Source of the DNA: Paraspadella gotoi
Taxonomy: Eukaryota; Chaetognatha
NCBI GenBank assembly: GCA_051294375.1
Contig: CM119266.1
Span: forward strand, 26,168,851 to 26,232,850
Direction of reading: 5' to 3'
DNA length: 64,000 nt
The stretch's first letter is position 1; the number at the start of each line of letters is the position of its first letter. Below the pieces are notes generated by a model. It was not told the DNA's origin, searched no databases, and saw only the letters and a list, made by a program, of their open reading frames with translations. Shown one piece after another: positions 1 to 19,305 of this stretch. The position numbers and the translations under genes are program-made.

Positions 1-50
1 TTCCTTCAGTCCTTGATTCTATTTCCTAAAAAAAATATTTTTTTATATAG

Positions 51-3000
51 ATTCGTTCCCGAGGCGGAATACCAAGGCTCGTCCGGTGTTTTGAGCATTT
101 TCAATGCCGACTCGCCCTGTCGGGCTCTCGTAGGGTGAGTATTAAGGAATATGACAAACCACCAAATAATTTAATAAATCAAGCGAAGCCCTCAATTGAG
201 TCCAATACACTCCCGCAGTTACTACGGCGTGGGCGGATCCGAAGTGTTCTTGGGCGCCGAAAGATGCGGAACTTCGATGCAAACGATCATCCACGAATTC
301 GGCCACGTCATCGGACTCAAACACGAAGACACGAGGTCGGACAGAGACGAATACCTCACCCTCGCCGATGCGGTAAGTTGTCTTAACCCGAGAAAAATTA
401 ACGATATAAAATAGGTACAATAAATATAAAAATTATCCATTCATTTGATAATCAATAAATTATGCTATCTTTTCCCTGACTTAGGACAGGCTTTGGTCCG
501 TTAAGGGTCTTCCATCCCTATTACAAGATAATAACATGACAGGACCCGAGCTTTTTCTGTATGAGTTGTAAGTTAAAATTTGGTAGTATCGATGAAAAGG
601 TCTGTCAATGATTGCACGAACTCACGTATTTTGAAATTTTCAAGAAGGATGTCTAATATCTAATTAGAAAACTAGGGCAGAAAGTAACTTTTTTAACTTT
701 GTGTTGTATATATGCTACTCTATATATATATGTAGTGAAATTTATTAAATTCTTACATTTATTTTAAAATTTATTATATAAAATTTTAAATACTAATTGA
801 GTAAATCAAGTAATCTTGCAATTTTTCATAACTCGGAAATTTCGAAATGATGGATTTTGTTCTTCATATTTTCGAATTAGTACCGATTAAATGGACTTTC
901 TCCTGCGTTTTTTATTCGTGCCTTTTAAACAGTTCCACTGGGAGAAGGACAATGAGCCCGGTCTCGAGCTGTTAACTCCATACGATTATCTTTCGGTGAT
1001 GCAAACCTCAAGTCTGGGAGTCGCCAATAACGCGATATGGGGTCGCTACAAGAAAACGATGAACAGTTACAATACAAAAGTGAGCTCGATTAGATTTTGA
1101 ACAAAGACAAATGAACAAAAAGAAATTAAAAAAAAAAATCTTTTTAGGATCCCTGCTACCAACAATTTGTCGGAAGAACAATCTATCCGTCTTTCTACGA
1201 TACAAAAGGTGAATCATTTTTTTCATAATTGCAGCACATGTGAATGAATGAAATAAAAATTAAGTAATAAAACCTTGCAGGAATCAACTTAGCCTACAGT
1301 TGCGCGAGTAGCTGTACAGAAGAAGTCAGAGAATTATGCGAATTGGAAGGTTCGTAAACGATTTCTGGATTTTTCATTGAACTGCTCCCTACATACAATA
1401 TGAACTTTTTCGTTGCTTAAATTTTTGAGGCGACGACTGTTTTGTTGGTGGCACGGATTGTTCTTGCATCTGTCCCGGGATGTGGACAGATCCTTGCAAT
1501 TCGGGGGGAGCGATGGCGCGAACTTTAGTTCCGTGCGGTTCCGGGATGTGGACCTGCCACGACGGGCGATGTATAGATGAGAGATGGGTGTGCGATAAGT
1601 ACCCTGGTGAGTGTAAAGTTTTTCTATTCATTCGTCTATTTGGATAAAGGGTGTCTTTTTTATTCATTTATTCTGCAAACTATCTGGTCTATCAGATCCA
1701 TCTCCTGCTCCTATTTCTTGCAGTGCCGTATCACCTTAAACGCTAAATATTTCCACCCTTTCCCACAAAAACTACTTCTGCTGCTTCCACCCCCAACCCC
1801 TTAAGACTGTGACGATGGCGAAGACGAGATCTGCGCAGGGTTCCACCTCTGCCCGCTCGACGCCGCGCCCAATCCGGAAGTGACGATCTCAGGCGAGGCT
1901 ATGAGTTGCGCCGATGCGGTCGCCAGGTGGCCACGTCTCGTCTGCCTCGAAACGTCGCCCTTCGTCGACAAGTGTTGCCGCGAATGTCACTCGGCCAACG
2001 TGACCACGGCCATCTGCCACGATCTGAACGAGTGTCAGGCCAAGAACTGGAATCATTGCAAGTATATATATGGTTTTTCCTTTTGTTTGTCTGCAAGATA
2101 ATCATTCCCTTATCGTTTTTACATTAAGCGATCCCGAGGTTCGAAACGCTTGCCCTTTCCTTTGCTCTGACTGCTACCGGCCCAAGTGCGACGATTTCGC
2201 TCCGTGCGCCAACGGAGGCTCGTTTGATCTTTTCTGCGCCTGTCATTGCCTCCCGGGTTTCGCCGGGGACAAGTGCGAAAAAACCGTCTGCCTTTCTGGT
2301 TAGGAATGTTTTATAACCACGATCAATATAATAGATTCGTTCATAAATGCTTTCTAATTTTTTTGACATTATAGATGCATGCAGCACGGTTTGTTTAAAC
2401 GGTGGAACCCCTTTAACGGAAAACGGGGTCACGACGTGTTCCTGTCCAAGCAAGTACAAGGGAGACAAATGCCAATGTCAATCGATTGAAGGAATTGCGA
2501 TCTCGTTAAAAATCGGAGCCGAACGGTGGAAGCTGATGACTTGCGGAGATGCCTTCGCCATTTATCCCAAGGTGAATTCTAATATATGCCTTTTTAAAAC
2601 CTTTTATAAACTTACCAAAATGGAAGCGTTTACCGTCGGTTTTCCTTTCAGACGACCTGTTTGTCCCACTCTACGGAATGCTGCGAGTTCTGCGACTCTG
2701 AAGAGCTGCGATGCCACGACGAACCGAGCTTTTGCGCCGTAATCCAGGCCGGTGAATGTCATACGGCGCATGAGAAGGAAAAGTGTCCGGCCAAGTGCGG
2801 GATATGCGCGGAAGACCAATGTCCCGGCGTCGAGTGTCTCAACGGCGGAACTTTGATCGGTGAGAAACCCGCTGACCTTTTGCATGGATACGACGCCTTC
2901 ATCAAAGCTAATTCCTCTTTACTCACCCCCCTCCCATTCGCACTCTCCAGCTGGATGCGAATGCCGATGTCCCGCAACGCATCGTGGAGATTCCTGCGAG

Positions 3001-3570
3001 GTCGAAAACAAGATTTGCGAGGGAGACGACAATTTAGACTCCAGCCTCTGCCGACTCTTCACAGAATCGGATTTGGCGCTCTCATTTTGTAAGAGCGAAA
3101 ACAGGTAAGTGTGGACGAACAACTACAACACGCAACCTCGCTCAAACCAATTGACCTTACTGTTATGGGCTTAGCATCTGAGTTTTTGACGGTTATTGTT
3201 TTTAGCCTTGCTAAAGAATAAGTCGATTTATTTTGTGGTTATAGGGAGGAAAGTTTGTCTTTTTTTTTTTTTTTTTTTTATTTTTTTATTTAATACCAAA
3301 AGTTTGGTTGGTTGGTTGGTTGCTTGGTTGCTCCCCTGGACGTATTTTTGTAAATTTAGTATAAAGTTAAAAAATTTCCCATTCATTTTGTTTTCAAGGA
3401 TCCATTGCTGCGCTTCCTGTCGTGATTTTTACGGAACGCAGACGAGCTGTCACGACGATGAAACCCTTTGTGGCGAGGGGAAAACGTATTGGGATGCGTT
3501 TTACTGCCACCGTTCGGATACGGAAGAACAGGCGCGGAAGCATTGCCCAAAAATGTGTGGAAATTGCTGA
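51..3570 (+). CDS. Astacin-family metalloprotease with LDLa, ShK and EGF modules (5' partial)
   Basis: Zinc endopeptidase of the astacin (M12A) family with a long cysteine-rich tail, expected to be secreted; the signal peptide, propeptide and first part of the catalytic domain lie left of the window. Exons that join in frame: 51-134, 219-372, 933-1079, 1148-1208, 1281-1349, 1430-1606, 1806-2061, 2129-2298, 2375-2571, 2652-2859, 2951-3104, 3399-3570, giving about 615 residues. The zinc motif HEFGHVIGLKHED is intact in exon 2. The Met-turn in exon 3 reads SVMQTS instead of the usual SxMHY, so the tyrosine zinc ligand is missing. After the protease come an LDL-receptor class A repeat (exons 6-7, acidic DCDDGEDE end), then ShK and EGF domains, ending with an ShK domain (CHDDETLC...CPKMCGNC). 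It is convergent with GCDH, whose stop is about 310 bp away. AATAAA lies about 100 bp after the stop. Such architecture is seen in cnidarian and nematode astacins. Confidence 0.88.
373..932 (+). other. Intron of the astacin gene
   Basis: This AT-rich intron lies between the zinc-motif exon and the Met-turn exon. I see no gene, RNA or repeat structure in it apart from short TA runs near 715-735. Confidence 0.7.
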
Positions 3571-3878
3571 ATAGATTTTTGTTTGATTCTATCCCAAAGC
3601 GACCCTTTTGTCCACGTAATTATTGTACGTAAGATGTCGCGCATTGGTAAATGTAAAAAAGCATGCTTCCATTAAAAATAAATGCAAGATCAAAATTGTA
3701 GGTAAAACTACAAAACGCTTTAATTATGAGATTTCTTAACTCATTTTCCCCCATTCAAAGCTAGTTAAAAATCAAGTTATGAAGATTTATTTTTAACATT
3801 ATTAGTAATAAAACAGGGATAAAGTAAGCAGAATTAAACAAAAGCGAAAATTTTTCATCAGTAAATTATTGGCTTCTT

Positions 3879-9400
<5,522 letters not shown>

Positions 9401-10516
9401 CTGCGTTCGGAGAGAGTGATTGAAATCCAGAGGCGAAATACGGGAAGATTATAATAGATCTGGCCAGTATTAAAACAGAGATACTGTTATTAATTATCTT
9501 CCCCGACCCCCTTCCCCAACAAACACTTTTCAATAGCAATGACATTGTGTATTTTTCTCCCTTTTCGTTGTTTATAGGATTAACGAAAACGAAAGTTAAT
9601 TCGCTAATAGCAATGACAAAAAAATTCTTTCCTTCCTGTAGTCTGAGTGCAGAGCACGTGGGGGAAAACATACCTTTTGATGTGTGGTTGAGACAGTTCT
9701 TGCTTGACCTCGATAATGACGTAGAGGCGCAAAAACCCTTATCAACCGGCTAGTATTTCCCACAATCATTTTTAATGAAATTTGATTGTTTTTACAATAA
9801 GTTTAGTATTCAGGTATTTTCGTTTGCGAAACCAAAAAAAGATTCTTTTCCATGAAGTTTCTCTCTTTTATCGTTTACCGGCGTAAGGCGTGTCATTTAC
9901 CATTGTTATATTGTTTTATAATATTGTTACAAAAGATCTTCAAAACAGAATTCTAAAGCTCGTCTGCTATTACGGGCTGGTTCATATTGAAGATCAAGGC
10001 CGCTTCAACCCGATTGTCTTTTTGTTTTACCAACTGCACTGCTTAATCAAAAGTGACGCCAACCGGCCTTGAGAATGAACTTATCTGTAAAAAGTAAACA
10101 TAAAAAACATAAATTAATAACTTAAAAAAAAATAACTTCTTAAACACAACCGTGATGTAAAAATCAAAGTCTTTGAATGTCATTATATTCAGATAAAACC
10201 GTAAGTGTTTATCACAATTCAATCAGAATCAGAGATCAATAAAAAGAAATTTCACGGTCGAGAGATTCAAAAGAATCGATTTGAATATCTTCTTCAAATT
10301 AAACGGCGCCCTTTTAATTTTTATTAAGCTATGAATCGGAAAGCAAAAAATATGAATAGCTGGTGTTCCCAAACAAGGGCTCTCTCGTCTCTATCTCTTC
10401 CTCCTTTCAGACGATATTCAGACGATATTCACACGGCATTTCCCATTCGAAGCGAAGTAGAGAGAAAAAGGGGAAAGAGGGGGGAGAGAAGAAGAGTCTT
10501 GGCTCGCTCCTCATCG
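9401..10516. other. Intergenic: GCDH 5' side and TARS 3' side
   Basis: Holds the missing 5' end of GCDH (promoter, presequence exon) and the 3' flank of TARS. No confident coding exon, RNA or repeat is visible. Frames here are short and unlike proteins I know. Confidence 0.55.
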
Positions 10517-13500
10517 TCAAAAGGGTTCTTCGCTCTCTCGTATCATCTCCTCGGTGATGGTCTTAAATCGATCGATCACGTGATCCAAATTTCTTTCTCC
10601 GAGAACCTGATGTGGCGAGAAATATGAGGGAGAGGAAAAGGTATTAATTAAAGTAGAGAAAATTAAGGAAATGGATATACAAAGTAATATTTATTATTTA
10701 AGCTTCCCCCCCTGTATCTTATCGTTTAGAAAGTAAGAATTATGTCATGATCAATAAAAAACGGTTTCTACGCCTCGGGTCCTTTTTGGCCCGAACTCGA
10801 TGGGAGATTTGGCTCCGAGGTCACCAATTATCGCTATTCTGACGAGGAAGTAAAAACTGAACTCCGCCGTGGCTCCCTGCCCCTCTGGCCTCCCCCCCCC
10901 CCTTTCCGAGTTCAGTGGGCAAATCCCTTCGGCTCTGGTCGAGCCGCGTATGGGAGGCAGACATGGGCCGATGTTGCAAATCAACGGTCGACATAAGTAA
11001 ATGATTTTTGCCACTCTCGTCATTAAATGAATCCCACTTAAGAACGGTCAATTGGTCGCTTGCAATATTGTTCAATAAAAGGGTAAAATTTTAAAAATTA
11101 TGCGAATAAAAGAATTAAATAAATTAAATTAGAGTGTATCTTAATAATATACGGACGTTTAAACTTGACAAGAAAGAGTCCCGATTGTTGAATTAACATT
11201 AACATTAGGAGGATTTTCAAAACCTGGTGGTTCAACCTTTGACAATACAAAATCCGAGTTGTTCGTGTCAACCAAAAAAGGGCCTCCCAGCAACGGCGCA
11301 TAATCCTCGCGCGCTTCTTTTCACATTCAAATCCGAGTTTTTGTGAAAATTATTACGCAGGATTGTTTTAAAAAGCAATGGCATAAAGGAATGATTATCA
11401 TCATGACAAAATTCGTAGTTTAGAATTTTATTGTTCAGAACAAAATTAAAAATTTTTGAATATAAAATTGTTGGGTAACTTTACTATTCGACGTCCGAAA
11501 CTAACCTTAGCTACCAACGGTCGGTGGTTAGTTAATCCATTTAATTTTGTTTTCCCTCTAGTCTCAGTTTGTGCAGTAATACAAATTTTATAATTAATAA
11601 TATTTTTTTAAATTTATTTTTATTCCTTTTTTTATGTTTGAGTTATAGAGAAAAAGTTTGATTATAGTGGCAACAACGAATTTGTTTTATTGAGGAAAGA
11701 AAAATAACATAATGTTTGAGATAGAAAATGATTCTCTCTCTTCAAACTTCAAAATCTGTGAAAATATTTGTTTCACAAATCAATACGTTTTTGCGCTAAT
11801 TGAAGCCGAAATATGTCCGAAATTTATGTTTCTTAAAACTTGTTGTACGTAAACAATTCATTTTCCACCTTAAACAAATATTGATATTATAATTTTTAAA
11901 CGGTTAGCAATTGTGTTAGGGATTAAGGGGAGGTAAGTTTTTAAATAAAATTTTGAATAAAAAGTTTTTCTACCCTTACCAGTATCTTTTTTTTAATTTT
12001 TCCGTAACGAGATTGAGATATACGTTGTATATATATATATATATACGTTGCTCATAAGAAGCAAAAAAACAAATAACCGGCCGCAAAATCCCGGTCGGCG
12101 AATGTAAAATTAAGCCATATTGTTTTTATAACCCTAACAACCCCTAACGCTAATCACGCTAAAGTAAAATTGGGCCCAATAACAAAGGCAAACAACAACC
12201 ATACATGCTAAATTATAGAGGAACTAAACTATATTAAACATTACAACTCCATCTTGACCTCTTCTTAGTACCTCAGCTCGTCCTTTCACCTCCTACAACA
12301 CCCCCCACATCCACCCCAATCTCATCTCGCCTTATTATCCCTCGTTCTGACGTTGACCGTGCCGTTGCTTCGCTCTCGCTCCCCGACGACGAGGATAAAG
12401 TTGAACCGCGCCGATTGATGGTTGCGGATCTTCTTGTTGAGACGAGTCCCCTCCGCCGTGTCTACCAACGCCGCGAAGCCGGCGGCCGTCAGCCGCTCGC
12501 CGACCTGGAGGAGGAGGAGGAGAAGGAAGAGAGATTGTGACGGAATCGTGACTCGAATCGGGATGAGGAGGATTTAAAGAAAGGATGGATGAGGCGAAGA
12601 GGAGGATGAGGAGGAAGAGTGGCTGACAAACGGAGCGGGGAAGAAATAAAAATTGGCGTTCCGAAAAGAGGGGGCAGTGAGGGGGGAGGGGGGAGAAGTT
12701 TGGTGTGAGAAGAGAAATGGGGCTTAGAGAAGGAATTTGTGAATGCGAAGCAGGCGAAGGAGAATTTGCATCTTGAGGGAAATGAGTGGGGAGAGGGGGG
12801 CAGAGGGGAAAAAGGGGAAAAGGAAAGAGCAAAGATGTGGATGTGAAGTCGGAGTGACGGGTAATCAATTTCTTCGGGATGAGAGAAGAGAATGGGGAAA
12901 GGAGGATCATGATAGACGTTTTGCAACAAAACGAAAACGTTTACTACTTTTAAGGTCAATCAAAATCCCCCACGACCTCATCTTCAGTCGTTTACAAGTG
13001 ACTGGGTTGTGACTTACGAGGCGATTTTTGTTGCATGGAATTATACATAACGACAACTAATCTCGACGTATTACAAAAAGTGCATTTTTTTTGGGGGGGC
13101 GGATTTTTTGAGGCCAAGGTTTTCCATTGTAATCAAAATTAAAACTTCACTTGCTGTAGTCTTTTAAAATGCTTTCTGATATAATGTCCTTTAGGGAGAC
13201 AATTGGGAAAAAGTGACATTTAACTTTAAGCATACGATTGAAAAAACACGAACTAAAAAAAACTAGCATACATTGCCATTGCATTCCTTCTCATTGTGGG
13301 TGTATTGTTCACGCTTATTGCCAGCGATCCTGTTGTCAAAATGCATTGTGTGGAAATTCCCCGACTGGCTTGGTGAGACTAATGGCTAGGCCCTAATTGA
13401 ATTCTCGGAGATTTATGATCTCCCCTCAGAGCTGCGCCACGCTTTCGTTCGTTCAGCATCCCCAAAGCAGCAGTAAAACTACTGTATCTAAACAATACAT

Positions 13501-14648
13501 AAGCAAATCCCGAACTACACTTCAGTTATTGAAAACGTTTTAAAAACAAAAATGACTCAACAAAGAACTGATACTTTTATCATCGTGATAAGGGAGAAAA
13601 AAACTTTGACACAGATCCCAATATCACCTTTAATCTTCTTGTGAAAGTCGAACAAAACACATTCGTTTCAATTCATTCTACAATTTTCTTTCAAAAACAT
13701 CGGGAGCGGGTAACAGAGCCAAGTCGACTTCGAATTTTTTCTTTATTTTTTTCTCTCTGACATCGAAGGAAGGAAAATGGGCGAGAAGTCGATACGTCGT
13801 CGAGAGTCAGTATAAGTTAATGGCCAATTGCTCTTCTTAATCAGCTTTCAAACCTCTGAATGCATATGCCGAAAAAAACCGCCTCGAACGCCATCGAATA
13901 CTGAATAAAATAGGGGGGGTTCCCTGTCGATGGGGGAATGAAAATCCACAATGACGAGCCTGAGCTAGTAGAAATCCCGGTCCCTCGTGGCTGACCCGAA
14001 GATGGACCGGCCGACGGGCCTTAACGGACCCGCCACAAAGAAATAATCTCCCAGCGATCCTTGCATTTCTCCGACTTTATCTATGCCCATTTTTCGACCA
14101 TATTCCCACCAATAACAAAAACTTTCGCCGATTTCTTTGTTGGAACAAAGGAAGAATAAAAACCATCCACTGCGATTCGCGCGAAGAGCGAGTTAAAAAA
14201 AAACCGCGGTGTAAGAGAAATCGAAGAAGAGAATGGATAGAATATATTAACTTCACTACGTTACTGAGTGTAGCGCGCTTTTTGGAAAGGGAATTTTTTA
14301 TAAGTATTGTTTCTTGCTCATCAGAATTGATAAGATTCTAAAACTTATTTTTAAAAATGAAAAACTAATACAAGAAATAATTATCTCTGTTTCCTATAAA
14401 AACTTGCGAGATAAATTTAAATCAGTTTTTTTAAAAATCAACTGCTCTTTTAAAACCAAAAGCTGATTACTTTCAGTCACCGACAAACGACTGTCCTGTT
14501 ATTTTCGTACCGCTGAGACCTCACCAAAACCTCGCCCTCCCATCTCCCCTTTGTGCAGGGGCCGAACTCAACCCAAGGGATTTTCATTTATATTTTTCCC
14601 TTTCACGCCGCGGCGAAGCGGAAGAGCGTCCTCGCTTCAACGATCAGG

Positions 14649-14703
<55 letters not shown>

Positions 14704-17700
14704 ATGATGATCTGGTCATGAGGTGGCAACCGAGAGGGTTGCCCCGTTTTTCCACCACGAGATTGCCCCTTCGACGAAAGAGGAGGAGGAGGAAACGAAA
14801 AGAAGAGGAGGAATCAAAAAGAGGAGGAAGCAAAAAGAGGAGGAGGAACTGCTCTAAATTCGAGTCGAAGAATCGAGTCCAGGACCAGAAAACAGCTGCT
14901 CTTTCATCGCGTGAACTACCGAAAATATAATAAACTCTCTCGTGGAAAAAAAATTAAAAAATCAACCAGTTCTAATCATTGAACTATTTATTCTTCGAAA
15001 ATATAAAAACTAATCTTTCCGTCTCCTTTTGCTTTCATAATATAATTACATGCAAGTTATCCTACGGGAAAGAATAGAAAACTTTTTTTTTCTCGACGGT
15101 TCGTAAACAAAGACGAAAACTCCTTCAAGGACTTTGCTGCGGGAAAAGGAAAACCAAAAAAAAAACTTCTTCGAGTAAGAGAAAAAAAATCCGGATTTAT
15201 TTTTCACCGACACACAAAAAAGGAAGTGCCCGATTCTAAAAAAAATAAAGATAATACGTTTTGACGGAAGTGGAGGAAAATGGAGGAAAGGAAAATGGGA
15301 GGAGACGCGTCCGCTGGCGTCGGCGACAAACTCTCGCTTTCCACAGTAATCAAGATGTCGTCGGCGAAGAGCAAGGCGCTCATCAGTAAGAAGGAGCTGC
15401 CTCGCGCGCAGCACATGCGCTTTCGCACTCGCAAATCTTGGCGAATCTCGCAGCCCCGACTGGAGAAGCGCCTTTTAGTAAAGGCGACGCTGGACAAGGC
15501 ATTGCACACGCTGTCACAGCACCAGACGAGCCTTCTCAATGGGATCGTCGACGCGGCGCCCACTTTCGACGAGGTGCTCGTCGGGGACTGGAAGCTTGTC
15601 AGCGATGGCGGAAGGACGCACTTCGAAGAGGAAAAAGTCGAACCTGCGACGACAGACGAACCGTCGGCGCATCCGGCGACCACTGCGAGGCCACTCAAAC
15701 GACACAGGGACGAAGAAAACTATACAAACGTCAAAAAAATAAAACTAGATCTCGATCATAACAACAACGACCACCAAAGCGAAGAAGCTGCCACTTTGGA
15801 CGAGAACGAAGATGAAATAATCGATGTCGAGAGCGACGGATCAGCGAACCACAGGGTTGTCCTTCCTTCGGGGATTCCTCCGCTCCCACCGCTCCCTCCA
15901 CTCTCCCCTCCGGTCTCCCCGCCTTACTACTTTCCGGCGCCCGTTTCACCTCCCCTTCCTCTTCCATTTATTGGCGCCAACCCGACGCCAAACCCTTTCG
16001 ATTACTACTTCTACTGCGTCCGCTTTTTTTATCACTACAACCGAATCACCGCCGGCGCCAACTCTCCGACGGGCCTTCCCTCGACCGGAACCGACTTTGG
16101 CGAAACCTTCGGAGCCTGAACGATGACTAGGGGGAGATACTTCCCAATTCTTCCAATCGATTCGATTCAAAGGTGGCGTCATCTCAAATAACTGGCGCGT
16201 CGGCTGCGTCGGCCTCGTCGTAATCCCTCCCGCCGAGAGGCGCCGCGGGAGGAGAGAAGAAAGCCGTTTCGCGTTGGACACAAATAGAGACAAAGAGATC
16301 GTGAAGAAGGAAAAACGAATTGCCGAGTTTCGCTCTCTCTCTCACACTCAGCCGCTTCGAGAATCGTCGGTGACCGGCGGTCGGGCGAAACGTGACATTT
16401 ACGACTGCAAAGGAGATCACGTGAGGAACGGGCCTGAACATCGCGTGAATCGGGGCGAAGCTCCCACTAAAATCCCGATGCGCGTTCGTCGAATCGTCCA
16501 AGAGGCCAAGATTGCGGGACTACAATTTTTTTGTTCGTTCCGACACTTTACGATTGAAAGTGAACACTGCAGTGGATTCTTGTGCTTATTCAAGACAAAA
16601 TCATTTAGAGAAACAAAAGTTCAATTGTTCCTTTTTGATCCCGTTTCTAGCAGATTAGAATTGTTAAACATTGAAAAAAACCCTTGTAATTTGTCATTAG
16701 AATTCTTTAGATGTAGCCAAATTAGTTAAGCATTCTATAAATGATTGAATACAGTAAAATAAACCAATGACGATTTTATTTTATCACAGAAGGATAAGGT
16801 AGTTAAACTGCTGACTTATATAGCTCAATTTTTCTGTCCCGCTGCCGCGGGGTCTTCATGTCCTGTTATACTCGCTAAATTGACCAGAAGCAGTTTTTGA
16901 TAAGCGCATCTCAACCATTTGAGGAAAGGCTCTAAAATTACCGGAAGACACAACGTACTTACGTTGAGAATAACCAATAGGCAGTTCTTTGGGTATACAA
17001 CAACCAATGAGTTGTTTAGTTCGAGTGGTGAAGATTAACGGACCAATCAGGAGGGAAGTTTGTAACGACTTGAGGGAAGCAAAAAAGTGATGAATTAACC
17101 GTCAAAAGGGTTTCAGAGAAAATGACCAAAAAGCCTTTGTATCTGGTTAAAGGAAAGATAATCAAATGATGAAAAAAAAAACTTCGCCTTGCTTTTAGAA
17201 AATTATATCCAAGTATAAATTATTAAGTATTAAGTATAAATTATTCTTCGCGACAGAGAAAAAGAAACTAATTATGATAAACTATGATAAAAAAATAATT
17301 GAAAAGGGTGTTTTTAGCTGTTAAAAGAGCAGAGCGAATCGATTAGAATAGTACCGAAAAATCGGCATTTATCCGATGAAGCGCTGTAATCTCAATTTTA
17401 AACACATGAGGACAAACAATCTTTTTCTCAATGGCCTTAAGACCGCTGTCTCCGCCGACCACACTTTCAACGCGAAACCCGAGGAGAGAGGTTTTTCGCC
17501 TCGGCGACTAATAAAGATCCCTTTTGAAGTAACGGAGAAAAAATTAGCCAAAACGTTACAAGTTTCGGCACACTTGTTGGAACCGTGGGGTCCCCTTCAT
17601 CCGCTCCTCTGCCCCGAGGGGGTCGACTCGCGTTGGAATATCGTTAAGGAAAAAGGAAGACTCCTCGTCGCCGATGACGTTTAGATTTTGACCAAAGCGG

Positions 17701-18617
17701 ACATTGCTTTTTTTTCTTCTTATTTTCCGCCCGAGGCGGTCTATTTTCCAGCCCCTACTTCAAATTTCCTCTCTTTTCCTATAGAGGTAAATCGATTGGC
17801 CAAAAATCACATTGACCAATGACTAATGAACATTAAGGCAGGAAAAAAATGATCACTTTTTATCATTAGGAGTTCTGTAATATAAAATTCATTTGTCCAT
17901 AATATACTTAATCAATATTTACTATCACTTTTTTAACTAAAAAAGCACAGTATAACATTGAAGCATTTAAATATTTATCAATGCATAGGCAATGAAAAAA
18001 AAAATTAAAATTTTATTTCTTAAGAACGGATTCAGAAAGCCCATAAAAAGTTGTCTGCACAAAGTATAATGCGTTTTTCAATATTTCGATGATAAGTGGG
18101 TCAAACATCATCATCGTACCATAATTTTTATAGTTTTGCCTTAATGAACATGTTTTTGATATTCTTATTAGCGTTTATAGATGAGAACGGACTGATTAAA
18201 GGCCTTAATGGTTATACTTAGGCGTATACTTTCATTGAACAAAATTACCAATAGGCCCCGGATCTAATTTGACAAGGCAATTAATTATGTAACGACGAAC
18301 TCGTGGTTTCCGAGCATGCAAGAGGTCATTACTCAGACACGTGTTTTAACTAACTAAAACGCAAAAAAGGATTTTAATGAAATATTACATTATTTTTGCG
18401 ACAACTAAAACTATTTTGATTTAAGTACTTAAAAGATCACTAAAATTTCTCGTCAACTCGGAATCCGTCACCATCTCGAATTCTCCTCCCACCGCCATCA
18501 TGTTCCTCCGAACCCCGACCTTGTCCTCGGCGTCCTCGTATCGATCAATCAATCGGGCGACAACGGGGACGAAAAATTAAAGACTCCGTCACTCGTAAAA
18601 CGGCGACCGGAGACTCG

Positions 18618-18653
<36 letters not shown>

Positions 18654-19266
18654 GAGAAAAATCGTAACTCATTGTCGTCGTAAGGCTCCGAAATCGGAAA
18701 ACTTCGACGACGTTAGGGATAAAAGTTGTAACAAGCTTAAGCATAGCCTATCGGTTATTTCGAGGCGGAGAGTAGGAAAAGAGAAAATCGCTCTTATCTC
18801 TCCAGCGCCTGGATGTTTGCTAAAAGACAGAGAGTAGACATCGCGAGAGCCAATTATGAGTACGAGATTTTTTCCGAGCGAATCGTTGACCGAGACGTAT
18901 TTTCGGAAGAAGGGGAAGATTAAAAAAATAGGGGGGGGGAATGGACGGGATTTCGACGTGACGTCAGCCCACTCGGCCAGCCGACTGACAATTATGGTTT
19001 TTCATCTCAATTTTTTTTGTTTATAGGCCGATTCCATGTAGAGAAAAGGATCGGGAAATCTATTCGCTATCATTAAAACCATCACAAAACGATAATGATA
19101 ATCGGAGAAACCTTTGCGACACTAACTCGGCTTCATTTTTTCTCCGCTGATCGTCTCTCTTTTCTAATACGTAATCTCGATAGGAGGTCATCCTCACTCG
19201 ATCCATTTTCATACTAAACGAAATCCCTTCTGAGACAAACATGTTTTCTCGTCGATACCAGCATAA

Positions 19267-19305
<39 letters not shown>

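Noticed and set aside
10751-11075. Possible coding exon in the last TARS intron
   Set aside because: Frames are short, have no family likeness and contain a poly-G run; the flanking TARS exons join without it.
12489-12959. Long Pro/Ser-rich minus-strand frames next to the TARS exon
   Set aside because: They come from a purine-rich strand and continue past the clear splice acceptor at 12505; only 12331-12504 matches the TARS family.
16274-16729. 151-residue plus-strand frame after the nested gene
   Set aside because: Composition drifts toward intron-like AT content, no domain is visible, and the position fits the 3' UTR of the gene at 15280.
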